Position numbers and translations under genes: made by a program. Shown here in pieces: positions 1 to 7,423 of a stretch of DNA of 20,496 bases. The stretch comes from an uncultured Oscillospiraceae bacterium. Its GTDB lineage: Bacteria; Bacillota; Clostridia; Oscillospirales; Acutalibacteraceae. Under the pieces are notes generated by a model that was not told the DNA's origin, did no database searches, and was given only the letters and a program-made list of their open reading frames with translations. The stretch is taken from assembly GCA_900542575.1 (NCBI GenBank), contig UQOE01000032.1, positions 1 to 20,496 on the forward strand, read 5' to 3'. How positions within the stretch are numbered: the first letter of the stretch is position 1; the number at the start of each line of letters is the position of its first letter.

Positions 1-16
1 ATGTATAACTTCACGG

Positions 17-41
17 AACCCCGCGACAATCGCGGGGTTTT
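17..41 (+). terminator. Intrinsic terminator of a gene upstream of the window
   Basis: A perfect 7-bp GC stem (CCCCGCG at 19-25, CGCGGGG at 31-37) with a 5-nt loop is followed by TTTT on the plus strand. It points out of whatever plus-strand gene lies before the window, and it faces the gpmA terminator tail to tail. Confidence 0.65.
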
Positions 42-50
42 CGATTATAC

Positions 51-80
51 AAAAAACAGGGCCGCCAAATGGCGGTCCTG
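51..80 (-). terminator. Intrinsic terminator of gpmA
   Basis: A 10-bp stem (57-66 with 71-80, one G-T pair, 4-nt loop) is followed on the minus strand by six T residues (plus-strand A run 51-56). It begins 22 bases past the gpmA stop codon, which is the expected place for that gene's terminator. Confidence 0.8.
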
Positions 81-102
81 CTGTAATATTCCAAAAGGAA
101 AC

Positions 103-852
103 TTATTTGGCTTTGCCCTGGTTTGCAACGGCTTCCATGCGGGCCTTGAGCTCCTCGTCGGAGAGGAGATAGCGGTGGCTGATGGCCTTGAAGTTGTCGT
201 CGAGCTCATAGACAAGCGGAACGGCGGTCGGGATATTGGTCTCGAGGATCTGCTCCGGGGTCATGTCGTCGAGATACATGACGAGGGAACGGAGGGAGTT
301 GCCGTGTGCAGCGATGAGAACTTTCTTGCCGGCGGCAATGTCCTTGGTGATGACATCCTTGTAATAAGGAACGACACGTGCAATGCAGGTCTCAAGGGAC
401 TCGGTGTTCGGGAGAAGAGCCGGGTCAACATTCTTGTACATGGCCTGGTTCTTCGGGTTTCTCTCGTCGTCGTCGGTCAGTGCAGGCGGGCAGACGTCGA
501 AGGAACGTCTCCAGATTTTAACCTGCTCGTCGCCGTATTTGGCAGCGGTGTCAGCCTTGTTGAGGCCCTGAAGGGCACCGTAGTGACGCTCGTTGAGTCT
601 CCAGTCCTTGACCATGGGAATCCACTCTTCGTCCAGCTGTGCCAGAACGTTGTTGGCGGTGTGGATAGCTCTCTTGAGGTAAGAGGTGTAGCAGATGTCG
701 AACGAGAAGCCCTCTTCTTTCAGCTTCTTACCGCCGGTGATGGCCTCCTGGACACCGTTTTCGGAGAGCTCGACGTCGGTCCAGCCAGTGAAAAGGTTGG
801 CCTTATTCCATTCGCTCTCACCATGTCTAATCAGAACAAGCGTGTAACTCAT
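103..852 (-). CDS. gpmA: 2,3-bisphosphoglycerate-dependent phosphoglycerate mutase
   Basis: This cytoplasmic glycolytic and gluconeogenic enzyme interconverts 3- and 2-phosphoglycerate through a phosphohistidine. The 249-residue protein has the family's usual length. The RHGES motif lies at residues 9-13, so His10 is the phosphorylated residue. The ERHYGAL block (acid/base Glu region, about residue 88) and the AAHGNS block (second active-site His, about residue 183) are both present. The ATG start has a strong AGGAGGAG ribosome binding site about 8 bases upstream. The gene stands alone, with its own terminator downstream and a TATAAT box upstream. It has no evident link to the catabolic genes that diverge from it. 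Identification is secure from the motifs and the end-to-end resemblance to GpmA. Confidence 0.96.
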   Translation of the reverse strand: MSYTLVLIRHGESEWNKANLFTGWTDVELSENGVQEAITGGKKLKEEGFSFDICYTSYLKRAIHTANNVLAQLDEEWIPMVKDWRLNERHYGALQGLNKADTAAKYGDEQVKIWRRSFDVCPPALTDDDERNPKNQAMYKNVDPALLPNTESLETCIARVVPYYKDVITKDIAAGKKVLIAAHGNSLRSLVMYLDDMTPEQILETNIPTAVPLVYELDDNFKAISHRYLLSDEELKARMEAVANQGKAK

Positions 853-913
853 GTGAAGTCTCCTCCTAAATAACAGTTCATCGTCATTTCATAAACAAAT
901 TGACGCTGTATCT

Positions 914-919
914 ATTATA
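914..919 (-). promoter_or_regulatory. Putative -10 box of the gpmA promoter
   Basis: The minus strand reads TATAAT here, about 60 bases upstream of the gpmA start. I find no good -35 match at 16-18 bases (TTCCTT is the closest), so this is a candidate only. Confidence 0.35.
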
Positions 920-1044
920 TAAAAAAAGGAGCCCGAAAGGAAGCGCGAAATGTCAAAAATTCGTCAAATCAACTTGTCCGGTTTTTTCAATTTTATACCC
1001 CGCCTCCGGTGTTTAATAAAGTCAAACAGAACAAACACAGACAA

Positions 1045-1088
1045 AGCAATGGTGCGAACGCAATGGCGTGTGCGCACCTTGCTTTTTT
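1045..1088 (+). promoter_or_regulatory. Terminator-like attenuator in the leader of the oxidoreductase operon
   Basis: The arms 1045-1056 and 1073-1083 pair over 11 bp with one bulged T. An inner ACGC/GCGT stem sits in the loop, and a run of six T follows. The hairpin lies only 30 bases before the first start codon and no plus-strand gene precedes it, so it is more likely a conditional terminator in the 5' leader than the end of an operon. The 5' arm holds GCAATGGTGC (1046-1055), and a second GCAATGG follows at 1060-1066. The same GCAAWGGKGC decamer heads the hairpins before amt and before the permease gene. The promoter should lie in 950-1040, but I could not fix it. Confidence 0.6.
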
Positions 1089-1118
1089 CATTCATTAGAT
1101 TCGAGGGAGGCTTTTTTC

Positions 1119-1433
1119 ATGCGAATTCAGGAACATCCGATCATTGACGGATACGACAAGGGCGAGGAAATCACCTTTACCTTGGACGGCAGAGAGATGA
1201 AAGGGTATGAGGGCGACTCCATCGCCGCAGCTCTGAAGGCAAATGGCGTGATGATCCACCGGTACACCGCAAAGCAGCACAAGCCGCGCGGCATCTTCTG
1301 CGCCATCGGCCGCTGTACCGACTGCGTCATGGTCGTCAACGGCGTTCCGAACGTCAGAACCTGCATTACGCCGTTGGAAGACGGCATGGTCATCCAGACG
1401 CAGGACGGCGTCGTACCGAAAGAGGAGGCATAA
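1119..1433 (+). CDS. [2Fe-2S]-binding subunit of an HcnA/SoxA-like dehydrogenase
   Basis: This small cytoplasmic electron-transfer subunit (104 residues) has a ferredoxin-like fold. Cys61, Cys66, Cys69 and Cys82 (spacing Cx4Cx2Cx12C) match the [2Fe-2S] site of HcnA and the small subunits of sarcosine, opine and D-hydroxyproline dehydrogenases. I chose the ATG at 1119 because GAGGGAGG lies just upstream; an in-frame start further upstream at 1068 would fall inside the leader hairpin. The gene is the first of four closely packed genes. The stop is 3 bases from the next start, and the ribosome binding site of the next gene lies inside this one. It should pass electrons between the FAD subunits encoded next. 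The family assignment is firm; the substrate of the complex cannot be read from this subunit. Confidence 0.88.
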   Translation: MRIQEHPIIDGYDKGEEITFTLDGREMKGYEGDSIAAALKANGVMIHRYTAKQHKPRGIFCAIGRCTDCVMVVNGVPNVRTCITPLEDGMVIQTQDGVVPKEEA

Positions 1434-1436
1434 CCC

Positions 1437-3017
1437 ATGAAACGGCATGAACTGATCGTCATTGGCGCAGGCCCTGCGGGTCTCAGTGCAGCCATTGAAG
1501 CAAAGAAAAACGGCATGGACGTCATCGTCTTCGATGAGAACCAGAGACCCGGCGGCCAGCTGTTCAAGCAGATCCACAAATTCTTCGGTTCCAAAGAACA
1601 CCACGCAAAGGAGCGCGGCTTCCGGATCGGGCAGGATCTCCTGAAAGAGGCCGAGGAACTCGGCGTCCGCGTCGAACTCGACTCCACGGTCATGGGCATT
1701 TACCCCAACAAAGAGGTCACCGTCAAGCAGTACGGCGTCGTAGATCACTACAAGGGCGACGCCATCATCATCGCCACCGGAGCGGCGGAGAACATGATCC
1801 CGTTCAAAGGATGGGATACCCCCGGCGTCATCGGCGCCGGCGCCGCACAGGCCATGATGAATCTCCAGGGCGTCCAGCCCGGCAGCAAAATTCTGATGGT
1901 CGGCTCCGGCAACGTCGGACTCGTCGTCTCCTTCCAGCTGCTGCAGGCCGGATGCGAGGTGGCAGCCGTTATCGATGCGGCTCCGAGAGTCGGCGGCTAC
2001 GGCGTCCACGCGGCCAAAGTCGCAAGGACCGGCGTTCCGTTCTACCTTTCCCACACGGTCGTCGAGGCAAAGGGAACCGACCGTGTCACCAGTGCGGTCA
2101 TTGCACAGGTGGACGAGCACTTCCAGCCGATCCCGGGCACGGAGAAAGAGCTCGACGTCGATACCATCTGCATCGCCGTCGGCCTGACGCCGATGTCCCA
2201 GCTGGCCAGCAATGCCACCTGCGATATGGCTCTGATCCCGAAGAAGGGCGGCCAGGTCGCACTTCTGAACGACTACGGAGAGACCTCCGTCAAGGGTATC
2301 TACTGCGCCGGCGATGTCGCCGGAATTGAGGAGGCCAGCTCCGCAATGATCCAGGGCCGCAGCGTCGCCTCGAAAGTCAGCAAAGATGCGGGCTATCTCA
2401 CAGAAGCGGAGTTCGAGGAAAAATACAGCCAGTACCAGGAGGCGCTCGGCGAGCTCCGCCAGGGCATGTTCGCCCCGCAGAACAAAGGGCGAAACGACTT
2501 CACGGAGACCGATGAGGGCTATCCCATTTCGAAGAACCTTCTGGCCAAAGGCTTTATGACGGAGGAAGAGCTCAGCCATTTTCCGTCTGCGGTCTATAAG
2601 AAAGCCGGCGTCCATCCGATTATTGAGTGCACGCAGAACATCCCCTGCAACCCGTGCCAGGACGCCTGCCACATGGGATGTATCAAAGTCGGCGAGAACA
2701 TTACCCGTCTTCCGGTGGTAGACACCGAAAAAGACTGCGTCGGCTGCGGCATGTGCGTCGCCTCCTGCTCCGGCCAGGCCATTTTCCTGGCGGACGAGAA
2801 AGAGGACTACGCCGAGATCACCTTCCCGTATGAATTTCTCCCGATGCCGGCCGTCGGCGACAGGGGGACCGCACTGGACCGCGAGGGCAAGCCGGTATGC
2901 GAAGCCGAGATCACCGGCTTCAGGCGTACGAAAGCCATGGATAAGACCGCGGTCGTCACGATGAAGATCCCGATCGAATATGTGAATCAGGCTCGATTCT
3001 ATAAGCCTCAGGTCTAA
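1437..3017 (+). CDS. FAD/NAD(P)-dependent oxidoreductase with C-terminal iron-sulfur domain (HcnB-like)
   Basis: A 526-residue flavoprotein of the two-dinucleotide-binding (pyridine nucleotide-disulfide) type. Residues 10-15 (GAGPAG) bind FAD, 156-161 (GSGNVG) bind NAD(P), and AGDVAG at 291-296 is the second FAD motif. The first 330 residues resemble HcnB and the alpha subunit of heterotetrameric amine/amino-acid dehydrogenases. Unlike plain HcnB, it carries a cysteine-rich tail: Cys398, 404, 407, 411 and 415, then CVGCGMCVASC with Cys434, 437, 440 and 444, a ferredoxin-type [4Fe-4S] site. The tail suggests electrons leave to ferredoxin or NAD rather than to oxygen, fitting an anaerobe. The ATG is preceded by AGAGGAGG. 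It lies between the two small [2Fe-2S] proteins and is probably their partner. Exact substrate unknown. Confidence 0.88.
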   Translation: MKRHELIVIGAGPAGLSAAIEAKKNGMDVIVFDENQRPGGQLFKQIHKFFGSKEHHAKERGFRIGQDLLKEAEELGVRVELDSTVMGIYPNKEVTVKQYGVVDHYKGDAIIIATGAAENMIPFKGWDTPGVIGAGAAQAMMNLQGVQPGSKILMVGSGNVGLVVSFQLLQAGCEVAAVIDAAPRVGGYGVHAAKVARTGVPFYLSHTVVEAKGTDRVTSAVIAQVDEHFQPIPGTEKELDVDTICIAVGLTPMSQLASNATCDMALIPKKGGQVALLNDYGETSVKGIYCAGDVAGIEEASSAMIQGRSVASKVSKDAGYLTEAEFEEKYSQYQEALGELRQGMFAPQNKGRNDFTETDEGYPISKNLLAKGFMTEEELSHFPSAVYKKAGVHPIIECTQNIPCNPCQDACHMGCIKVGENITRLPVVDTEKDCVGCGMCVASCSGQAIFLADEKEDYAEITFPYEFLPMPAVGDRGTALDREGKPVCEAEITGFRRTKAMDKTAVVTMKIPIEYVNQARFYKPQV

Positions 3018-3030
3018 AGAAGGTGCGAAT

Positions 3031-3363
3031 ATGAAAATCGTTAGAACTGCAAATCCGGAGCCCTTCGAGGAGCGGCCGGACGACGATATGATCATCTGCC
3101 GCTGCGAGGAGATTACCAAAGGCGAAATCCGCAGAGCCGTCCACGACGGCATGCGCACCACCAACGAGGTGAAGCGCTTCCTGCGCTGCGGCATGGGCCT
3201 CTGCCAGGGCCAGACCTGCCAGCGTCTGTTCCAGGGCATCATCGCCTCGGAGCTCAAGATCAGCCCCGCGGAGCTGGGCCGCATTACCGGCCGTGCGCCG
3301 GTCCGTCCCGTCGACATTGAGACGTTCAGCAAAAATATCACCGACGTAAAAGAGGAGGGCTAA
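3031..3363 (+). CDS. BFD-like [2Fe-2S]-binding protein
   Basis: A 110-residue protein with a BFD-type [2Fe-2S] domain. CRCEE has Cys23 and Cys25, and GMGLCQGQTC has Cys58 and Cys63, with a further Cys53. In many HcnABC and sarcosine oxidase-like enzymes this domain is fused to the C-terminus of the FAD/NAD subunit; here it is a free-standing gene. It starts 13 bases after the preceding stop with GAAGGTG as ribosome binding site, and its last codons contain the binding site (GGAGGG) of the next gene, so the genes should be translated together. It most likely wires the two flavoprotein subunits together. Confidence 0.87.
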   Translation: MKIVRTANPEPFEERPDDDMIICRCEEITKGEIRRAVHDGMRTTNEVKRFLRCGMGLCQGQTCQRLFQGIIASELKISPAELGRITGRAPVRPVDIETFSKNITDVKEEG

Positions 3364-3366
3364 GTC

Positions 3367-4506
3367 ATGCCAGAGAAACGCGAAGCAGATGTGATTATCA
3401 TCGGCGGCGGAATCATGGGCTGCGCCACAGCCTACCGGCTTGCGAGCCGGGGCCTCGACGTCATGGTTCTGGAGAGAAAAGAAATCGGCAACGGCGGTTC
3501 CTGCCGAAATGCCGGCGGCGTCCGCCAGTCTGCCCGAAACCCGAAAGAACTTCCCCTCGCCATGTATGCGGTCTCTGAGATCTGGCCGCACCTCAGCGAA
3601 GAGCTCGGCGTCAACACCGAGTACCACCAGGGCGGCAACCTCCGTCTGGGTCTGAACGACCACGACATCGGCGTCCTGGAAAACCACACCGCCAAAAGCA
3701 CAAAGCTCGGCCTGGAGGTCGAGATGATCAGCGGCGATGAGGCCCGTAAGCTCTGCCCCTACATGTCCGAAGAGGTCGTCGCGGCATCCTGGTGTCCGTC
3801 CGACGGACACGCAAACCCGCTCACCACGACCCTTGGCTTCTACCGAAAGGCCCTGTCCTTAGGCGTCACATTTGTCACCGGCGTCACGGTTACGGCCATG
3901 GAGAAAGCCAAAGGCCGAATCCGCAACGTCATCACCGACGACGGCATCTACCAGGCAGATCAGGTGCTGCTCTGCGCCGGCTACGAATCGCGGAAGATCG
4001 CCAACACCGTAGGGCTGGATGTCCCGGTGGAGCGGCAGATTAATGAGGTCGTCGTCACCGAGGCAATGCCGAAAATGTTTGACATCATGCTCGGCGTCGC
4101 CGGCGGCGAGTTCTACGGCCACCAGACCGAGCACGGCTCCTTCGTCCTCGGCGGCAACAGCGGCCTGCAGGCATTCACCTCCAACATTGACGACAAGCAC
4201 TTCGTCAGCAACAGCCTGACGGCCCCGTCCATCTCAAGGGGCATTATCAAATACTTCCCGTGCCTGGCCAAAACCAAGATCGTCCGCTCCTGGGCCGGAT
4301 GGTACGACCAGTGCATCGACGTCCTGCCGGTCCTCGACAACGTCGAAGAGGTTCCGGGCCTGACGCTGGCCTTCGGCTTCAGCGGCCACGGCTTCGGCAT
4401 CTCTCCCGCCGTCTCCATCGCGCTCTCCGAGCTCATGATCGACGGCAAATCCACCACCATCGACATCAGCCAGCTCGGCTACGATCGATTCAAAGCAAAA
4501 GGCTAA
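3367..4506 (+). CDS. FAD-dependent amino-acid/amine dehydrogenase, DAO family (HcnC / sarcosine oxidase beta-like)
   Basis: A 379-residue flavoprotein with an N-terminal GGGIMG dinucleotide fold at residues 13-18 and a C-terminal GFSGHGFGISPA block typical of glycine/sarcosine/D-amino-acid oxidase relatives. This is the subunit expected to oxidise the C-N bond of the substrate, giving an imine that hydrolyses to ammonia plus a carbonyl compound. It begins 3 bases after the previous stop and ends the four-gene redox block; a hairpin follows at 4538-4583. The family's known substrates include sarcosine, glycine, D-amino acids, opines and hydroxyproline. The downstream 'tyramine oxidase subunit B' homologue and alcohol dehydrogenase suggest an amine, but that is inference. 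Confidence 0.88.
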   Translation: MPEKREADVIIIGGGIMGCATAYRLASRGLDVMVLERKEIGNGGSCRNAGGVRQSARNPKELPLAMYAVSEIWPHLSEELGVNTEYHQGGNLRLGLNDHDIGVLENHTAKSTKLGLEVEMISGDEARKLCPYMSEEVVAASWCPSDGHANPLTTTLGFYRKALSLGVTFVTGVTVTAMEKAKGRIRNVITDDGIYQADQVLLCAGYESRKIANTVGLDVPVERQINEVVVTEAMPKMFDIMLGVAGGEFYGHQTEHGSFVLGGNSGLQAFTSNIDDKHFVSNSLTAPSISRGIIKYFPCLAKTKIVRSWAGWYDQCIDVLPVLDNVEEVPGLTLAFGFSGHGFGISPAVSIALSELMIDGKSTTIDISQLGYDRFKAKG

Positions 4507-4537
4507 ACATAAGATAGCCACAGCTACACCACCATTT

Positions 4538-4583
4538 ATGCAAAGGGGCATTCCGGGTTGACCGGGATGCCCCTCTGCGTTTT
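4538..4583 (+). promoter_or_regulatory. Intergenic terminator/attenuator before amt
   Basis: The arms 4538-4556 and 4562-4580 pair almost continuously (one A-C mismatch, two G-U pairs) around a 5-nt loop, and TTTT follows at 4580-4583. The 5' arm can instead form a small hairpin: ATGC (4538-4541), loop AAAGGG, GCAT (4548-4551). Because the hairpin separates the redox genes from amt, it could end the first transcript or control read-through. The decamer GCAAAGGGGC (4540-4549) matches those in the leaders at 1046 and 11592. Confidence 0.65.
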
Positions 4584-4625
4584 CATCCGCTAATCTCCCG
4601 TCTGAAATCCACTGGAGGTGGTTCT

Positions 4626-5861
4626 GTGCAAACAACCTACTTGCTCAACTCTGTCTGGGTCCTCGTCGCATCGGTATTTGTCTTTCTGATGCAGGCCGGA
4701 TTCGCCGCATGTGAATCCGGATTTGCCCGCTCCAAAAACGCCGCCAACATCTGGCTGAAAAACTTAGTCGACTTTCTCGTCGGTGCAACGGTCTACTATT
4801 TTATCGGCTTCGGCCTGATGTACGGCAACGACTGGCACGGCCTGGTCGGCTGCAACGGGTTTATCAATCCCCTGAGTCAGGATCTGGACATTTGGAAAAG
4901 CATCGACGGACAGCTCTCCCGCCCCGTCTACCTGCTGTTCCAGACCATGTTCTGTGCCACCACAGCCACTATCATCTCCGGAACCGTCGCAGAGCGCTTC
5001 CGCTTTGATTCCTACATTATCTGCAGCGCTTTCATGACCAGCATCGTCTACCCGATCGTCGGCCACTGGGTCTGGGGCGGCGGATGGCTCTCCCGGATCG
5101 GCTTTGCTGATTTTGCCGGATCCGCCACGGTCCACATGGTCGGCGGCACCGCCGCCCTGATGGGCGCCATCTTCGTCGGTCCCCGGATCGGAAAGTACAA
5201 CAAAGACCGTACCAGCAACGCCATCCCCGGACACAACATTCCGATGGGTATCCTCGGCGGATTCCTCCTCTGGGTCGGCTGGTACGGGTTCAACCCCGGC
5301 TCCGAACTGGCGCTGGACAACATCACCTTCTTCACGGCCGTCACCACGACCTTTGCCGGCTGCGCCGGCGGCCTGGCCGGGCTGTTCACCTCCTGGATCC
5401 GGTATAAGAAACCGGACCCGACCCTCGCCATCAACGGCGCTCTCGGCGGTCTTGTCGCTTCCTGTACCGCCGTCGCCCAAGTTGACTACTGGGGCGCATT
5501 TGCCATCGGCCTCATTGCCGGTATCGTCATCACCCTCAGCATTGACTTTGTCGACCATAAGCTGCACGTGGACGATCCGGTCGGTGCGGTCTCCCTCCAC
5601 GGCGTCTGCGGCATGACCGGCACGCTTCTGGCAGGATTCTTCTCCAACCAGGACGGACTGTTCTACGGATTCGGCGGCATGCGGCTGCTCCACCAGTTCA
5701 TCGGTGTCATCTCCATTGTCGCGTTCGTTGCAGCCGCTACATCGCTTCTGTTCTTCGTCCTGAAGAAGACCATCGGCATCCGTGTACCGAGAGAGGTTGA
5801 GCTCGCCGGACTGGATGTCACCGAACACGGTATGTCCGCCTATCCTGACATTCTCAACTGA
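4626..5861 (+). CDS. amt: Ammonium transporter (Amt/MEP/Rh family)
   Basis: A 411-residue integral membrane channel for ammonium with about 11 hydrophobic segments. The twin pore histidines are visible as VGHWVWGGGW (first His) and SLHGVCGMTG (second His). The conserved GGTAALMGA and GWYGFNPGS blocks are also present. The start is GTG at 4626, chosen because GGAGGTGG precedes it by 7-8 bases. The protein begins directly in the first membrane segment, without the cleaved leader of some Amt proteins. It is followed after 14 bases by a P-II gene, the classical Amt-GlnK pair. Its place inside a deamination operon suggests ammonium capture or export linked to that pathway, beyond general nitrogen scavenging. 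Confidence 0.95.
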   Translation: MQTTYLLNSVWVLVASVFVFLMQAGFAACESGFARSKNAANIWLKNLVDFLVGATVYYFIGFGLMYGNDWHGLVGCNGFINPLSQDLDIWKSIDGQLSRPVYLLFQTMFCATTATIISGTVAERFRFDSYIICSAFMTSIVYPIVGHWVWGGGWLSRIGFADFAGSATVHMVGGTAALMGAIFVGPRIGKYNKDRTSNAIPGHNIPMGILGGFLLWVGWYGFNPGSELALDNITFFTAVTTTFAGCAGGLAGLFTSWIRYKKPDPTLAINGALGGLVASCTAVAQVDYWGAFAIGLIAGIVITLSIDFVDHKLHVDDPVGAVSLHGVCGMTGTLLAGFFSNQDGLFYGFGGMRLLHQFIGVISIVAFVAAATSLLFFVLKKTIGIRVPREVELAGLDVTEHGMSAYPDILN

Positions 5862-5875
5862 CAGGAGGTTCCTCT

Positions 5876-6238
5876 ATGGCCAAACTGAATAACATCGTCA
5901 TCATCATGAATCCCGACCGATTCGGAGACCTGCGGAACGCTATCAAGGATCTCGGCATCTCCGGCATGACGGTCACCCACGTCGAAGGCGTCGGCACGCA
6001 GATGGGCCACATCGGCTATTACCGCGGCACCGCCATGGACATGAGTCTGCTGCCCAAGACCAAAGTCGAGGTCGTCGTCCCGGCCGAGCTGACGGACACC
6101 ATCGTCGACAAGGCAACAGAAGTTCTGCACACCGGCGAGATCGGCGACGGCAAGATCTTCGTCTACGACGTCGAACACATCTACCGCGTCCGCACCGGAC
6201 AGATGGATGAAGAAGCTCTCAAACCAGAAAACAAATAA
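5876..6238 (+). CDS. P-II family signalling protein, partner of Amt
   Basis: A 120-residue cytoplasmic trimeric regulator of the P-II (GlnB/GlnK) family, which senses ATP/ADP and 2-oxoglutarate and can block Amt channels. The C-terminal signature GEIGDGKIFVYDVEHIYRVR is intact, as is the MGHIGYYRG T-loop with the Tyr46 equivalent (Tyr49). The position matching Tyr51 of enterobacterial P-II, the uridylylation site, is Met54, so control by uridylylation at that site is not possible. The start has AGGAGG 9 bases upstream, 14 bases after amt. Pairing with amt argues for a GlnK-like role. It could also sense nitrogen state for the neighbouring catabolic enzymes. Confidence 0.93.
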   Translation: MAKLNNIVIIMNPDRFGDLRNAIKDLGISGMTVTHVEGVGTQMGHIGYYRGTAMDMSLLPKTKVEVVVPAELTDTIVDKATEVLHTGEIGDGKIFVYDVEHIYRVRTGQMDEEALKPENK

Positions 6239-6258
6239 CGAATAAAGGAGATATTACT

Positions 6259-7401
6259 ATGGCCTATCCTGAAATTGACATGCTCTACCTCAACGAAAAA
6301 GATATGATTGCGGCCGGTGTCACCGACACCCTCAAATGCGTGGAGACCATGGAGGACGTCCTGAAGACTCTTGACCGCGGCGACTACCGCATGGGCGGCG
6401 AGAACGGCGACTCCCATGGATGTATGGTCTACTTCCCGGACAACATCAAGCACTTCCCCGGCATGCCGAAGGACGGACCCGACCGTCGATTCATGTGTAT
6501 GCCCGCCTACCTCGGCGGAAAATTCCACGTTGCGGGCGTCAAATGGTATGGATCGAACGTGGAGAACCGCGAGAAGGGGCTTCCCCGCTCCATCCTGATG
6601 GTCACGCTGAACGACCCGGAGACCGGCGCCCCGTTTGCCTATGAGTCCGCCAACCTGATCTCCGCCTACCGTACCGCCGCCATCCCGGGCGCCGGCGTCA
6701 AGAACCTGGCCAAGGAGGACGCCAAAGTCCTCGGCATCGTCGGACCCGGCGTCATCAACTCCATCACGGTGGAGACCTTTGCGGCCCTCCGCCCGACTCT
6801 GGACACTCTTAAGATCAAAGGCCGCGGCCGCGCCTCGATCGACCGCTGTATCGCCTACGTCAAAGAGAAATGCCCGCAGTTCAAGAATATTGAGGTCGTC
6901 GATACCATCGAGGACTGCGTGAAGGGCTCCGATATCATGAGCTTCGCGACTTCCACCCCGACCGGCGGCCACGAGAACTATCCGTACGTCAAGCGCGAAT
7001 GGATCAAGCCCGGCGCTCTGATCTGCGCACCGGGTGCCATCGATACCGACGAGGACCTCATCACCGACCCGTCCACCAAGCTCGTCGTCGACAACACGAA
7101 GCTCTACGACTCCTGGGCCGAAGAGTACCCGTACCCGACTTTCGATACCTGGTTCCTTCTCGGGTCCAAGTTCACCGACATGGAGCATGACGGCAAACTC
7201 GACCGCTCCCGCGTCGAGGATCTGGGCGGCATCCTGGACGGACGCCTTCCGGGCCGCGCCAGCGACGACCAGATCATCCTCTACTCCATCGGAGGCATGC
7301 CCATTGAGGACGTCGCCTGGGGCAAGACCATCTACCAGAACGCACTGGAAAAAGGCATCGGCACCAAGCTGAACCTCTGGGATAAACCGTATCTTTATTA
7401 A
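6259..7401 (+). CDS. Ornithine cyclodeaminase/mu-crystallin family protein ('tyramine oxidase subunit B' type)
   Basis: A 380-residue NAD(P)-binding protein of the OCD/mu-crystallin superfamily. It closely resembles the group commonly annotated as 'tyramine oxidase subunit B'. Recognisable blocks include GPDRRFMCMPAYLGG (about residues 73-87), VAGVKWYGSN, SANLISAYRTAAIPG, the nucleotide-binding GIVGPGVI (about 160-167) and the C-terminal GGMPIEDVAWG. Family members reduce or cyclise imines and amino acids, so the protein may act on the imine made by the FAD dehydrogenase; the 'tyramine oxidase' name is inherited annotation and not shown by the sequence. It has an AAGGAG ribosome binding site and starts 20 bases after the P-II stop, within the same apparent transcript. 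Confidence 0.85.
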   Translation: MAYPEIDMLYLNEKDMIAAGVTDTLKCVETMEDVLKTLDRGDYRMGGENGDSHGCMVYFPDNIKHFPGMPKDGPDRRFMCMPAYLGGKFHVAGVKWYGSNVENREKGLPRSILMVTLNDPETGAPFAYESANLISAYRTAAIPGAGVKNLAKEDAKVLGIVGPGVINSITVETFAALRPTLDTLKIKGRGRASIDRCIAYVKEKCPQFKNIEVVDTIEDCVKGSDIMSFATSTPTGGHENYPYVKREWIKPGALICAPGAIDTDEDLITDPSTKLVVDNTKLYDSWAEEYPYPTFDTWFLLGSKFTDMEHDGKLDRSRVEDLGGILDGRLPGRASDDQIILYSIGGMPIEDVAWGKTIYQNALEKGIGTKLNLWDKPYLY

Positions 7402-7423
7402 TTGATTTTTTAGGAGGATCCTT

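Noticed and set aside
1064..1083. Sigma-54 type promoter (TGGC...TTGC) before the redox operon
   Set aside because: The GG and GC doublets are four bases too far apart, and the sequence is explained by the hairpin arms.
1095..3341. A 748-codon open frame on the minus strand opposite the redox operon
   Set aside because: It runs antisense to three genes with clear motifs and ribosome binding sites. It is low-complexity, rich in Asp, Val, Leu and Arg as expected for the mirror of GC-rich codons, and spans gene boundaries.
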